A DNA stretch of 64,000 nucleotides from Anopheles merus. Its lineage: Eukaryota; Arthropoda; Insecta; Diptera; Culicidae. This document shows, piece after piece, positions 1 through 11,283 of the stretch. A program made the translations under genes and the position numbers. How positions within the stretch are numbered: position 1 is the stretch's first letter; each line of letters begins with the position of its first letter. Where the stretch lies: positions 21,000,941 through 21,064,940 of the forward strand of contig NC_054081.1 in the NCBI RefSeq assembly GCF_017562075.2, read 5' to 3'. The notes under the pieces were generated by a model, which was not told the DNA's origin, ran no database searches, and was given only the letters and a program-made list of their open reading frames with translations.

Positions 1-390
1 CGGCACGTCTATCCACAACACGTTATGTATTTGTAAAATCAATATTTAAGAAAATAATCGATTTTCATAGCAAATTTCTTGCTTTACACTAATTACAGAC
101 GCCATTTAAAAACAGTAACCGATTCTACAGCATAGCGATCTTTCACTGTAGGGTTCTAAACGCGCCTCTGGTAAAGCTGTCAGAAAATGGCCCGTTGTAA
201 TCAATTGCATCTTTTCAAAAACCTATAGCGCTCAACCCAAATTATATGCTGCTGGTAAGAAATCAATAGCGACAATTTAAAACAAATGTGCAGGAAGTCT
301 ACAATCAATTGTAAACCCCTGTATAAAATGATTACTTACTAAAGTGTGAAGACAATTCATATTTGCAATTCTTAATTAAAGTAATAATTC

Positions 391-876
391 CTAATCGCGG
401 TATCGAATTGGTAGTTGTGGAGTTCTTGTTGATCTCCTAACTTGAGTTTGAGATTCTTCTCCACGAGCTAAATCTTCATTAATATTATCAGATCTAACCA
501 TCTCCGTTTCTGAATCATGAGGGAGTTGAAACTCTTCCATCTTATTTGGCAGATAAAATGATTCATCTATCCAAGGTTCTATGTTTTGGTTACTACTATG
601 GTGGATTGATATTTCTTCAGGACCAGATCTCATTTGGTTTATGTGCCTTTTCCACATCATTCCATCGTCTAATAGTATTTCGTAATGCAGTTTTCCTAGC
701 TTCTTTGTAATCGTCCCAAATTTCCATTTTTCGGTCTGGGAAAGGAAATCTTTTGCTGCTACTCTTTCGTTTACTGCAAATGTTCTTGTCGTTTTGTTTA
801 CTACTACAGGATTGGATTTCTTTTCGATTTTATGTACCATAACATCAAGCCGAGACCTTATCTGTCTGTTGAACAT
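391..876 (-). pseudogene. Ty3/gypsy Pol, integrase C-terminal part (element gypsy A)
   Basis: A 161-residue open segment, the C-terminal end of a gypsy-type polyprotein. It has the basic linker and chromo/SH3-like tail usual after the integrase core: a stretch around residues 35-75 with FAVNERVAAKDF, WKFGTI and LHYEILLDDG, then a polar tail ending in RRSTRTPQLP. In the family this part helps bind DNA during integration. The integrase core lies just downstream in coordinates (926-1334, same strand). The two are out of phase, and the ATG that opens this segment is probably internal to the original polyprotein. A second copy at about 11650-12165 is broken by single-base deletions. Confidence 0.8.
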
Positions 877-925
877 TAACCGCGAAGGACTTCCCCCTGT
901 GCTTGGATGAGTTGTTTCCTGTACG

Positions 926-1334
926 CTAGCAGTATGTTTTGTAACTTTTTTGGAATTTCAGATCTATGGCATTGCACAGTTTTAATTTTATTTTAATTGT
1001 TTGTACATATCTTTCTATCTGATTATTTGTTGCGAGATGGTAAGGAGTTCCTGTTTTATGAGTTATTCCGTTAGATTTTAAGAATGTTTGTAAATTATCT
1101 GACGTGAATTGTGCACTTCTATCGGTCACTAGAATTGATGGTAAGCCAAAAGTGGCAAAAATTTCTCGCATTTTGTCTATAGTAGTGTTTGTATTCATAT
1201 CCGGTGTTATTTTTACTTCAGGCAATTTGCTGTACGCATCTACTAGAATAAGAAAATATATACCTATAAATGGCTCAGCGTAATCCGCATGTACTCTTTC
1301 AAAAACTGATTGCGGACGCTCCCATATATGAGTT
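926..1334 (-). pseudogene. Ty3/gypsy integrase catalytic core (gypsy A)
   Basis: Open segment with the retroviral-type integrase core. The first Asp is in VHADYAEPF, the second in LVTDRSAQFTSDN, and the Glu in NNQIERYVQTIK, giving the D,D,E order expected of a DDE strand-transfer enzyme. The segment ends where element E1 (1335-3734) is inserted. Across E1 the protein resumes at 3735 with the integrase zinc-binding module. Removing E1 and one copy of its 2-bp target duplication restores VPTHIWERP in frame. The equivalent in the second copy (12199-12606) is frameshifted. Confidence 0.85.
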
Positions 1335-3734
1335 CCCAACGGTCACCAGTACTCAGAGATCCCTTGAATAAGCGCTTGAATAAGAACTTGAATTAGCGAA
1401 ATTATTCAAGTGATCCGTCGGGTCCCGAAGCCGAAGCAAACCCAAAGCCGAAGCTAAACCCGAAAGTGGGTCTACACGAATATTCGTTTTAATAGCCCCC
1501 TCCCCTTTTTCGCAGATTTTCTTTCTGAAATTACACTGTGCACACAATTGCATCCACACAATTCGATTTATTGAAAATAACATTAAACTAACAAAAATCA
1601 TAATCACTTTCACTACAAACTTTGAACTTAATTCCAAATCAACGCACATTATAAAAAAAACACTTTTAACACTCGCACAACGAATAAAATAACAAAATTG
1701 CCATTTACTGCTCTTCCTCCCTGTTGCTCCTGGTTCTTCTCGCTGCACTCTACGGGCCACCATCTCCAACACCACGACACAGCCACAGGTCTTGTTGTCT
1801 CCGTTCGCCGTGAAACACACATGAAATGGAAGAAAAATGATATTAATTAGAAGGGGGAATATTGGTTGATCATTTTAATCACTTTTACTTACCTTAAATA
1901 AGAAAAATCTCCATTTTTACGGGGTTTATCCGCTGACCACCAAGCGCTGAAACAACACACAAGCACCAACCTCACTGGACTGAAAGTAAAGCCTACTGCG
2001 TTTATGTGTGTATGCGCTTCTGCCAAGCCAACCGCGCCGTACTGCGTGTGTAGCCAAGTGCGTGTGTGTGTATATTTGCACCACTGGACACAGAACACAA
2101 ATCTCACCGCACAGCAGAGCGTATGTCGCCAAGTGTGTGCATGTGTGTATTTGCACCACCGAATTCTGAACGTCCACCGCACCGCACCAAACAGCGTGTA
2201 TCGCCAAGTGCGTGGTTGTGTGTAGTATCACCGTGGACTGCAGAAAACTACCTGCACTAGAACAGAGCGCTGGTGTGGCCAAATGTGTGCATGTGTGTAC
2301 TTGCTCCACTGAAAGCCGGTATCGCACCAGATTTCGGGTGTCGCCTTGTGCGCGCATGTGTGTTATTCTCACAGCACACTCGTTCATATTTTTTTTCGTT
2401 TTTTCGCTTGAGCCACTCGATTTCGTTCTTCGCTGATTTTGGCAGCGCACGAGGGGGTTTCGGCTTCAACTTCCAACAACAACAACCATCCCAGCTAGCA
2501 AAGCCGAAGGCCTTTGTATGGGAGCCATCGCGCTCATCAAGGCTCACTTAGTCGCGCGCATAAAGCAAAATGTGCGCGAAGGCGAAAAAACCCTAAAGCG
2601 CTTCGTGTGGCCCTCTCTCGTGTTTCTAGTTTTATTCTCTCTCGCATGTCATCACTCTCTCCCAGTTTTTCGGATTGAAATGAGAATTCACTCTCTTGAT
2701 TTGGTTGCGGCAGTCTAGCTGCTTCACACTCTTTATTCTCTTCTTTTTGCAATTTCCAAAAGAGGATTCACTCATGTTTTCTCACATACTTACATACACA
2801 CACACGGTGGTTGGAAGCCTGGCGTGACTGTTTCCAATTCTGTCTTTTCTTCTTCCCTCTTCACACCGCGCTGGCGCCCGTGGTGGTGCGCGTGTACAGC
2901 CTGCTTGGTTCAGGAAAGATGTCATCAGATTTGGCGCGTCTCAACCGCGGTGTTGTATGAAGGCTGTTGATGAAAATTGGCAATTAATAGACACACTTTG
3001 TTAAAAAGATTACACTTGATTTATAGATGTGACAAAATTACCTTTGTGCTTGAGGATCAATTGAACTTTGAACGCCTGTGCACACAGTGTCGCAATTTGA
3101 AGAGATTTGGAGAACAGCTAGCGGTAGCAGCACACATCTGAAATTTGTAAAGTGCAATGTTTTATTTAGAATAAATGTCACATAGCACTAGACACTCAGA
3201 AAAGGACACTTACCAAAACAATTAGATGATAAAAATTCGTCCTCCGATGAAGCAAAAAGAACACCGCGAATGGTGCAGTATGGGAAAGTGTTTTACGCAG
3301 GAAAAATAGTTCACGCAGCACACAAACACACACTCTCATGTCCACGGTTCAGAGCACACTAAAGTCGCTGTTTGGCTTGGATGGAAAAGAGCAAACACCC
3401 AGATGAGTGCGATAGAAGAAAATGACTTGTGTTCAACAGGGATGGGTAGAATCAAACACACGAAGTGTGCAGGAGAATTCTCTTCGTGTGGCAAGAGAGA
3501 ATTGACTAGCACCCTGATGAGCGAGAACGCAACAAACGTTGTAGAATGTAGAAATGAGATAGGAATAGTGAGCGAAGGCAGTTTTTGGACATGAGGGGGA
3601 TGAAACTGGGAGAAAAAAGCTTCGGTTGCTACTTGGGATACGAGGAGGCTCGGGGACACTCATCAGGGGAAAATCGAGAGACGGATAGAAAAAGTGAAAG
3701 GTCAATATAAAATCTTCGGCTTTTGACCGTTGGG
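1335..3734. mobile_element. DNA element E1 with CCC...GGG ends inserted in gypsy integrase
   Basis: A 2.4 kb insertion bounded by an 11-bp perfect terminal inverted repeat: CCCAACGGTCA at the left and its reverse complement at 3724-3734. It is flanked by a 2-bp duplication (TT on this strand, 1333-1334 and 3735-3736). Excision restores the integrase reading frame. I see no transposase in it. It contains a degenerate tandem array (about 2040-2375) and otherwise GT-rich and simple sequence. The superfamily is not certain. CACTA-type elements make 2-3 bp duplications, but the ends are not CACTA. Confidence 0.8.
2040..2375. repeat. Degenerate tandem repeat inside E1, unit about 70-75 bp
   Basis: About five diverged units, each with the core GCCAAGTGYGTGYRTGTGTG followed by a variable stretch around TTGCACCAC and ending near CAGAGCG. 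Subterminal or internal arrays like this often bind transposase in DNA elements, but that role is inference here. Several short open frames on both strands come from the GT/CA richness and are not genes. Confidence 0.6.
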
Positions 3735-4205
3735 TTGGTACTTTAGAAGGATCTTTTTTTACTTTTGCACAAGAAACACAGTTCTTAGATAATCTTTCCA
3801 TGTCGTTATCCATATTTTTCCACCAACAATAAAATCTAGAAAGAGATTTCATGCGTGATATGCCAAAGGGGCCTTCATGAAGTTCGTTTAAGACTCGATT
3901 TCGTAATTGAGATGGAACGTAGACTCTAGCGCCTCTCATAAGACATCCCTTTTGAAGAGAAAATTGTGTCTGGTCGATTCCAATATGATCGTTAACGGAT
4001 ACTGTTCTCCCTCAATTTAAACCGTCTATTAGTAATTGAACATTTATGTCTTTGCTAGTCTCTTTACTAATTTCTTCTACTGATACGGGAAGACTTTCTA
4101 TTTGATTTAGTTCAATTTCATCGGCTTCTTCTGTATCCTCCAGCTGAATATCTCGGATTGGTAAGCGTAACATTCCGTCAGCATTTCCGTGTTCTTTTGA
4201 TGTTC
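3735..4205 (-). pseudogene. Ty3/gypsy integrase zinc-binding module and RNase H-integrase linker (gypsy A)
   Basis: Reading right to left, the linker after RNase H (KEHGNADGMLRLP, then an acidic stretch with EDTEEADEIE) leads into an H2C2-type module: NELHEGPFGISRMKSLSRFY, then CVSCAKVKKDPSKVP. The second His of the usual HxGHxG is Pro here (HEGPFG), which would weaken zinc binding. At least two in-frame stops lie in the linker, one directly after FEI near 4210 and one near 4015, so this is a dead copy. It is interrupted at 3734 by E1. Confidence 0.75.
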
Positions 4206-4400
4206 GATATCAAATCTCAAAATTGAATGATTCTAGAAATACAGCGTAATGTTGCATGCGAGTTGCTGATAGCGTTAGCAAACCTTTCTGTGGTAATAGA
4301 ATTTGAGATGCTGGCTTGTTATCGGTTATTAGGACGAATTTTCTTCCATAAAGATATTGGGAAAAAAAATTAACTGCGAAAATTATCGCATATGCTTTGT
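4206..4400 (-). pseudogene. Ty3/gypsy RNase H fragment (gypsy A)
   Basis: A fragment of the RNase H domain that follows reverse transcriptase: AYAIIFAVNFFSQYLYGRKF, LITDNKPASQI, then the end LSATRMQHYAVFLESFNFEI. The upstream part, with the first catalytic residues and all of the reverse transcriptase, is missing. The match stops near 4400. From about 4401 to 4468 I can assign nothing. An H-family element starts at 4469. Confidence 0.75.
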
Positions 4401-4480
4401 AGTGATCAGCGCCACCTACATGTGAAACACCATGCGTCAGAGCTTTAGAGGTTGAGAGCTTTAGGTTACCACGCAAACAA

Positions 4481-5716
4481 CCCAAGTAGCAGAGCCGAAG
4501 TTGTTGAACGATTTTTCTGTGTGCCAAAGCGAGAGGCCCAGTCTTCTTTCTCTAGATTTTAGACGGCAAACCGCCGCGCGTGTAGAGGTGTGCGCGTGTG
4601 ACAAAAAACGATGGATAAAAAACGCGAGGAGCGGGGACTGAAGTCTTTCGTTGGTCACACACACATGCATCTACCAGCTTATTGCGCTACACCGAGTCTA
4701 CCCATCTCTCTCGATCCATCATGATTTTTCTGCTATCGCGCTCATCCGAGTGTGAGCCATCCTCAGTCTGTCCAGCACTTTCCCTGTGGAAAGATGTACT
4801 GAAGTGAGGTGCGATTTCTTGTGCGACGTACTTTGCTCGTCTACGTTTTGGGCCGTGTTCAGTTCAGTTATTGAATGATTTATCCTAGCAAATTGTTGAG
4901 GTAAGTTTCTTGCTCACATGTGTGCTTGTGCAAGTACATTCAACTAACCCTTGGCGTCTAAAAAGTTACAGGTGTGTGCGCTATTTATCAAAGACCACAT
5001 GCTGGCCTCGTCAACAATGTTCAAAATGAGCGACGGAAAGAAAACGTTTTTCAGTTTTAAAATATTAAGGTAAGTGTTGATCTAATCCTAAGCGCAAAAC
5101 TCTCCATAGTAATAAATACTACATACATCAATTATTGGTTCTTTTTTTTCGACAGCGTTCAGCACAACACTGCCACAAACCAACGCACTGAATTACGCCA
5201 AGAACCTGTCGAAACGCGCGCAGCCCAGCGTCATTACTTAACAGAAGCCGGTTCAACACGCGCAGCTCCTGTTCATGACGTCATCACTAAACTGAAGCCA
5301 GCAGAACACGCGCAGCACGGATGGTACCCCTGGCGCGGTAGGAGGAAGGAAGAACGAGAGGAGGAAGAACGGTAAATTTGGAAGGGGGAAAGCGTTCTGC
5401 CGTCTACACAGCGGGAGTATGCCAAAACACATGGGGGAAGGGAGATAGATGTTATTCAATAAACAGCATGCGAATGTGTGCATAAAGCAAATGTGAACAG
5501 CCTCATCATTTCTATAAGCAATCCGAAAAAGAGGATGGAGCAAACACATTGGTATGCGTGAGCGGCAGAAGAAACCAGAACGTTTAGATGTGTGCGTGAC
5601 GGATGGTTCGGGCGCCTGTGGCGAAGCTCTCGACAAGCCTGCAAACGAGAGCTTTGTGGAGAGCTTTGTAGGGAGCTCAGATTACACAGGCCGCCGTCGG
5701 TTTTTGCGTCCTTGGG
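4481..5716. mobile_element. DNA element E2 with CCCAAG...CTTGGG ends, AA duplication
   Basis: A 1.24 kb insertion splitting the left end of H1. The left end is CCCAAGTAGCAGAGCC, the right end GTCCTTGGG, with AA on both sides (4479-4480 and 5717-5718). The uninterrupted target, CGCAAACAATGAGACCCC, is present at 7141 (with one G), 26478 and, inverted, near 36600. I see no gene inside. There are several donor-like GGTAAGT sequences and a purine-rich stretch near 5335-5370. Confidence 0.75.
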
Positions 5717-5755
5717 AATGAGACCCCAAATTTTGAGTCATTCAGGCCGAGGGGT

Positions 5756-6344
5756 CCCAAGCGCCACAGATTAAGCTTAAACGACTGGAAAATTGAATAT
5801 CCATAGAAAAAAAAATGAAAGCTCCACAGCTTCATTGGTTTAATCAATAGATGGCGTATTACAACTCATCATTATATTGCTATCCTTTTCTTGCAATGTG
5901 TTTCGACAAGTTGCATTTTATTATGACCTATATAGCCTTCTAACTTTCTGAGCAAAAATCTATATAAATGGTCGTGTGGTTAGATACGTGGGTATCAACA
6001 CCAATGACCATTGCTCAAATCTCACTTGCTTCAGTGCTGGTGGTTTCCGTTGGAGTTTAGTATTTAAACAATCGTATCGCCGTTCTAGTTCTAGCGATGC
6101 ATAACTTCAATGCGAAACCATACAACAGTACAGAGGAAATGAGAAAGCTCTCCTCCATGCGATGAAGCTCAACTGGTTGGGGTATCCCACCAACAGATAG
6201 CACCACCAGCTTTTTTGCTATTTTTAGAATGCATGAGTCGTTTGGCGTCTGCTAAACGAAGTCTTTCTATATTCCGTTTAGGTAGAGAACTTGAGTCGTT
6301 TAGAAGCCGTTTAGTGGTCGTTTAGTGGATTTGTGGCACTTGGG
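5756..6344. mobile_element. MITE-like DNA element E3 with CCCAAG...CTTGGG ends, GT duplication
   Basis: A 589-bp insertion into the same host element 39 bp from E2. The terminal inverted repeats are CCCAAGCGCCACAGAT on the left and, reverse complemented, CCCAAGTGCCACAAAT on the right, flanked by GT (5754-5755 and 6345-6346). The uninterrupted target GCCGAGGGGTATGAGG occurs at 7180, 26519 and inverted near 36558. Near the right end TCGTTTAG-type heptamers are repeated several times (about 6237-6330). There is no coding capacity. Confidence 0.8.
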
Positions 6345-8439
6345 GTATGAGGGAGCTGGAGGTAGCAAGGAGAAACGCGCTGCGATGAGAGTTCACATTC
6401 TGTTTTACACGCACGCTTCACTAACACCAATACAAATACCATGCTTTGAAGAGCCGTCTGTGAATGTGTGTGTCTTCTTTCAGCGAGCTCAACAACTTGG
6501 AGCTGCTCGTCACATCGTGTTGTCTCGCTTACACTACAGCATCGAACCATCGCTCCGTATGCCCCCTCCCCCCTTCTACGCGTACAAAACCACCAGTACA
6601 GCGCGACGCTTCGTCGGAGATGGTTGTGCGCGTTTTGTCCCGCGCGCAGTGTTTGTGCGCTGGTGCGCATTTCGTTCAAAGTCTCGTGCGCCGGTGTGTC
6701 TTGGTAAAGTGTGAAGTGAATAAACAGTGTGCACAGATGCACATGCAGTGCGTGGGTCGACAGGACAAGAATTTGCTGAACAGAGGCAACGCAGATTGTC
6801 GACAAGTTTCCCAGAGCCTGGCTCGACCCTGTACTTTGCAGTATGACGCTATTCGTGAGTATGAAGAATTCTAAATGTGTACTTTAGTGTGTACTTTATG
6901 TTTCAATAAAGTGTTTAATGTAATAAAAAATGACCGTGTTTGTGTTTGTTTTTAGAATAAGTGCGTATTTCCGATCGTGGTAATGTATGAAAGAAAGCGA
7001 AAAACAACAAGCTTTTGATGTGTTGGTAGCATGGCTCGAAAGAACACGAACACATTGAGAACTGCAGAGCGCACAGTGCGTTGCGGATGGGGTGGGGGAG
7101 GACTCGCGTGAGTATGTAACTCATTGGTCGAAGAGACACCCACGCAAACAATGAGGCCCCAAATTTTGAGTGATTCAGGCCGAGGGGTATGAGGAAGCTT
7201 GAGGAAGCAAGGAGAAACGCGCTGCGGTGAGAGCGCGCTTTGCTTTTTGAGTGCGCTTGTCACTAACACAAAACGAACCCAGCGTATTGGAACAAGCCGT
7301 GTGTGATTGTGTGCGTGCGTCGACGGCTATTTCAGCTGGAGAACTCGTTTTTTATTTGCACCCAATTTTTGCCGGTCAGTCTGTCTCATTCTTACTACCA
7401 CATTTGACTTCATACAAAGTGGCAAAGTTTGACGTTTCGAATGTTGATGTTTTTAATCTCCTTGATTCTGCGTGATAAAGTGTACAAAAACTTGTTATAG
7501 TGAAGTGCATTAATGTGTTTAGTGTTACTTCGACGTGCACAGTTAATTTAAATATGAAAAGTGTTGGAAAACAAAGTGTTGTAGTGATATTTATGCCTGT
7601 TTGTACCTCGGCCAAAGAGGTAAACATCATGTTAACAAAGTCAACAAAAAGGTAAATAACAACAACATGCATCGAGGTATATGCTCTTTTTGCAAATGTA
7701 AAAGTATTATGCCATATGCAAATATTATGTTAGATTTGTGAAAAAAGTGTTTTTACTATTATTTACCCGAGTTATTCCATTTCCCTCCCCCGCCTATCCA
7801 TTTGTGTACCGGTAAAATAATAAAAATCGTGGCATATCGTTGTACATATAATGTGTTTTATGTTTATATAGTTTAATATGCGGCTAGCTAATTTCGCTGC
7901 CGTGGTTAGCATACCGGACATGCAGATTATGGGGTTGCGGACGCCAAACGAAATCCGGGATGCAGCAATAACCGGGATCGCACGTGTACATCTTGGCCTG
8001 TACGTCGTGGCTTTGTGATGAGCGGGTCGATCCGAACTTACCGGGTCAGAGTCATCCGTAAGTGACCAGTAGTCGTTCGGGTCGACCCGAAAGGTACAAG
8101 TAGGTAAAGTAGGCCCAAGCACCGGGTCGGAAATGCTTATACTTTTACGTACCTACTGATTACTGCAACCATGGTTCGGGATCGATTCCGTGAGACTCCG
8201 GATCGTATCGTAAAATTAATCGTCAAGTATAGCTGAACCCACGAGAGCAGTAAAGGACAGTTAACACTTTTGTTAGAAACCCGGTTATGAATGCCCGCCT
8301 GGCTGGAGGAATTCAAACGAGATCACCATACAATGCATGCATAAATTATATTATGACACAACATAAACGATAACATTTTATTATGAGCGTGATTATTACA
8401 ATCTAAATTAATAATTTAATTAATGAATTAATTAATTAA

Positions 8440-8650
8440 GCCTGTCTCGTGGTACAGTCGTCAACTCGTACGACTTAACAACATGCTCGTCATGGGTTCA
8501 AGCCCCAAATAGACCGTGCCGCCATACGTAACACTGACTATCCTGCTATGGGGGGTTATCCAAAAGTCACTGAAAGCCAACACGACAAGTGGTACAGCCA
8601 GGCCTTGATCGACACCGGTTGTTGAGTCAAAAGAAAAAAAAATAAAATAG
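8440..8650 (+). mobile_element. tRNA-derived SINE, SINE200-like, copy 1
   Basis: Pol III type II promoter: box A TGGTACAGTCG (8450-8460) and box B GGTTCAAGCCC (8495-8505). A conserved body follows (ATCCTGCTATGGGG, GTCACTGAAAGCC, GGCCTTGATCGACA, GGTTGTTGAG), then an A-rich tail. From memory it closely resembles Anopheles SINE200. The orthologous position in H3 (about 28196-28215, reading AATCTAAATTAAAACAGTTCG) lacks it, so it inserted after the two H copies separated. Confidence 0.85.
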
Positions 8651-9227
8651 TTCGATCTGGACCAGTCATATGGTTAACTTTAAATAAATAATTTGAAATT
8701 TAACAAACCCTGTTTTCCATACAAACGCATGCTTTTAAATTGAACTGTCAACCAAGTATCAAGTGTTCAATTAAAAAGCATGCCTACGAATAAGCGTTGA
8801 ACTACAGTCAGAATTCAATAGTTTGTATCAGAATACCGGTTTTTTTTAATTTCACAAAAATCTCATGGCCTGCCGTGAAAAATTTTATTTTTTTGTATGG
8901 AAAAACATGCCGACTAAAAAGCACATACTCAATAGTTGGCATGGAATCGAAGTTCAACCAATGAGTTCAGATTGTTCTGTTAATTTGTTCTTTTGATCAA
9001 ATAGCCATTGCCCAAGAGAAATGTAATAATAATTTTCTTTACCTGTATATCTGCATAATGGTGTTGCTAAAAATCAAAGTATTACCCCGGTTTATACAAG
9101 GATTCAATGGGTAAATATATAAACATTACACCTGCTTGTGTTTATCCTGTTACATAAGTACCTTAAAATAAAGGTACTAAATAGTCCGTTACATAAGAAA
9201 ATAGAAAATCCTACCTCTTTTCTGTCT

Positions 9228-9259
9228 TATAAAAACCCGCGCAATTTTTGTTTGTGTCA
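9228..9259 (+). promoter_or_regulatory. Putative transposase promoter (TATA box and initiator)
   Basis: TATAAAAA at 9228-9235, followed 31 bp downstream by a TCAATA initiator-like site with A at 9259. This is 152 bp upstream of the chosen start codon at 9411. The same arrangement is at 20498-20528 in the second contig. It is absent from H3, where a deletion removes promoter and start codon. Confidence 0.45.
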
Positions 9260-9410
9260 ATACGATTCGGGCAGTCGTTTCACTCGGTGTTGTTATGCGT
9301 GCTCTGTACAGTTATAAATTTTGTGCAATACTGTTATAATACAAGTGCAGAATAATACAAGTGTATATTTTAAATATTCAACGTGCCGTGAATTTCACTC
9401 AATCACGACA

Positions 9411-9936
9411 ATGTCGGCCAAAGACAAGCGCAAGTCAGGATCCACGTATAGATCCATAGAAGCCAATAATAAAAAGCTTGATGCTGAATTGTTTGGAGAG
9501 AGTAGTGAAGCTGGGCCAAGTAATATTCAGACAGCTACGTCAAATGTAGAGTTCAGTGAACACCCGCATTGTGGTAAGTGCAAAAATAAAAATTTTAATT
9601 AGTGACCAATGCAAATTAAACACATTTATAATACTTTTTTTTATTTATTCATTGCAGAGAACCATCCTTGTCCATTTGATGAATACATCTTGCAAGAAGA
9701 ATACGTCAGTCATTTGATTACTATCGATGCATTCGACGATATGGAAGTATATGAAGAGGTCAACGAAGATTACGATGAAGCTGAGGAAACTATACACAGT
9801 ACACAAGAGTCTCAACACGAGGAGGAACCATTTGATGAGCTTATTCGAAATTGGGCATTAAAAACATACCAAACACATCAAGCGCTAAATGGACTATTAG
9901 AAATTTTACGTAAAAAAACGGACTACCAACTGCCGA
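9411..9936 (+). pseudogene. TNP2-like transposase, exons 1 and 2, truncated by assembly gap
   Basis: Exon 1 (9411-9573) encodes MSAKDKRKSGSTYRSI... and ends at a GTAAGT donor. Exon 2 resumes after TTTATTCATTGCAG at 9658 with ENHPCPFDEY..., an acidic stretch, and the family motif RNWALKTYQTHQALNGLLEI. The coding sequence is lost in the N run after LRKKTDYQLP. It is identical in sequence to 20680-21205 and probably represents the same locus. See the full gene at 20680. Confidence 0.75.
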
Positions 9937-10036
9937 NNNNNNNNNNNNNNNNNNNNNNNNNNNNNNNNNNNNNNNNNNNNNNNNNNNNNNNNNNNNNNNN
10001 NNNNNNNNNNNNNNNNNNNNNNNNNNNNNNNNNNNN
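9937..10036. other. Assembly gap, exactly 100 N
   Basis: The run is exactly 100 N, the conventional placeholder for a gap of unknown size between two scaffolded contigs. The sequence on its left (up to 9936) recurs at 11284-21205, which suggests that the two contigs overlap and were not merged. Confidence 0.95.
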
Positions 10037-10900
10037 AAAAGTAAATTGAAATGTGATCGTGTATGTCATAAAATATTTTAAATATAGTTTCAGAACCGTG
10101 TCAAAGGCGGTTAACGAAAATCATCCCAACAGATAGCATAAGCACGCTCATCGATTATAACCAATTAGCAGATGCCACACAAATAGATAGCGAACTACAG
10201 CAATTTTTAAACAACCCACCGAAAACATCATCACTGATATAAAATCACTGGCTATACGAACTCTACCAATTCTATTTCTGCGATATTTCCACCCAATACA
10301 TCCGACTTTCGTTTCCAAAGTGCACAGAACACTGATCATCTCCAAATTGCACTGCTTATCGCATCCTGGGATTAAAGGAACAACACACCTGGTATCGCAA
10401 ACGCTTTGTATGGCCATCAGTTAGAAAGGAAGCAAAGCGTTCGTAGAGACTGTATCGAGTGCCTAAAAACAAAATATATACGTCATAACAAGACACCTAC
10501 AGCCGCTATAGCCACACCGACGCACGCTTCACACACGTACACATAGATTTAATCGGATCACTACCACCATCAGAAGGAAACGCGTACTGCTTAACGATGA
10601 TCGAAAAAATTTACGCGTTGGCCTGAAGTAATACCGATCCCCAACATCACCACCGAAACTGTTGCATGTTGCTTTATACAGGATGGAGTTCGAGATTTGG
10701 TGCTAAAATAACCACCGATCTCGGAAGGCAGTTTGAATCGGAAATGTTTCGTTCATTGTCCACAACGCTCGGAATCGACCACCTTCGAACAACACCTTAC
10801 CACCCCCAATCAAACGGCCAGATCGAAAGGATGCATCGACAGCTAAAAACCGCTATCCTTTGCCACAAAAACGCTCGTCGGACGGAAGCACTCCAATAGT
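10037..10900 (+). pseudogene. Decayed Ty3/gypsy integrase (gypsy D)
   Basis: Fragments in shifting frames give a gypsy integrase in order. The zinc-binding part is LSHPGIKGTTHLVS, FVWPSVRKEAK and CIECLKTK (10355-10480). The core starts near 10545 (IGSLPPSEGNAYCLTMIEK, RWPEVIPIPNITTET). It continues in the one longer open frame, 10666-10899, with the second Asp in ITTDLGRQFE and the Glu in NGQIERMHRQLK. Several stops and frameshifts show that it is dead. It differs clearly from gypsy A, B and C here. About 10080-10350 is probably the preceding linker. Confidence 0.75.
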
Positions 10901-11283
10901 CTTGCTTGGTATGCGCTCTCCAGTGTAAAGAAGACATCGGTGCAACCAGTGCAGAACTCATCTGTGGTACAACACTCCACTGTCCGTCCAGAATCTGGCG
11001 GCTTGTTGGCTTGGAGTCGTTATCATGACGCCGTGCCACGGCCCGTACCACGGTTATTACACTATTGAATAATACAAAACCAAATAAAACTTATAATGGG
11101 CCGCGCGCACGAGCCGCACCGTCAGCCTACCGGGAGCTCTGCTCGACCGGTAGCCTATAACACACTCCTGCGTTAGGTGCGCTCTGCACACATTTAGCGC
11201 GCATCGCTAAGTGCGGCGTTATAGTGTGCGTGAGCGCAGTGTCGATTCCTGGATGTCGACCAGCAGCAGCACAATCCAGGGCT
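10901..11283. other. No gene seen; possible LTR remnant
   Basis: Follows the decayed integrase. It contains AATAAA near 11083 and a GC-rich stretch with ACCGGTAGCC and GCTACCGG-type inverted words (11130-11160). It could be the 3' LTR of gypsy D, but I find no second LTR copy to confirm this. Confidence 0.3.

Larger units (their letters stand above)
4469..7132. mobile_element. H-family non-autonomous element, copy H1 (carries E2 and E3)
   Basis: Starts with CCACGCAAACAA (4469), interrupted by E2, and resumes as AATGAGACCCCAAATTTTG (5717). It is interrupted again by E3 and runs through a segment with AATAAA near 6905 to the right terminal block GGGTGGGGGAGGACTCGCG...CATTGGTCGAAGAG (ends about 7132). 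The same left and right blocks bound H2 and H3 and occur inverted at about 35760-36605. The ends are only imperfect inverted repeats, sharing CAATGAG. I see no coding capacity. It probably depends on the H2 transposase (inference). Confidence 0.6.
7139..9936. mobile_element. Left part of large H-family element in the first contig (cut by gap)
   Basis: Starts with CCACGCAAACAATGAGG directly after the right end of H1. It contains about 2 kb of noncoding leader with a SINE (8440-8650), the transposase promoter (9228-9259), exon 1 and part of exon 2. It stops at the run of N. The sequence from 18408 to 21205 is the same element in the second contig, where it continues to 26322. Apart from the SINE and the promoter I see no function in 7139-9227. 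It aligns in patches with 26477-28590. Confidence 0.7.

Noticed and set aside
2518..2718. 66-codon frame with a hydrophobic segment, considered as a small secreted or membrane protein
   Set aside because: Inside element E1, no conservation evidence beyond the assembly duplicate, chance-sized.
1889..2760. Many overlapping short frames on both strands (GT-rich region), repeated at 13159-14022
   Set aside because: Low-complexity GT/CA repeats keep frames open by chance; sequences are Cys/His/Val-rich without a family match.
6311..7270. Frames of 100-164 codons on both strands in H1
   Set aside because: Mutually overlapping, not conserved between H1 and H4 at protein level, and inside a non-autonomous element.
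10901..11283. Gypsy LTR
   Set aside because: AATAAA and inverted words present, but no second copy and no clear TG...CA borders in the window.
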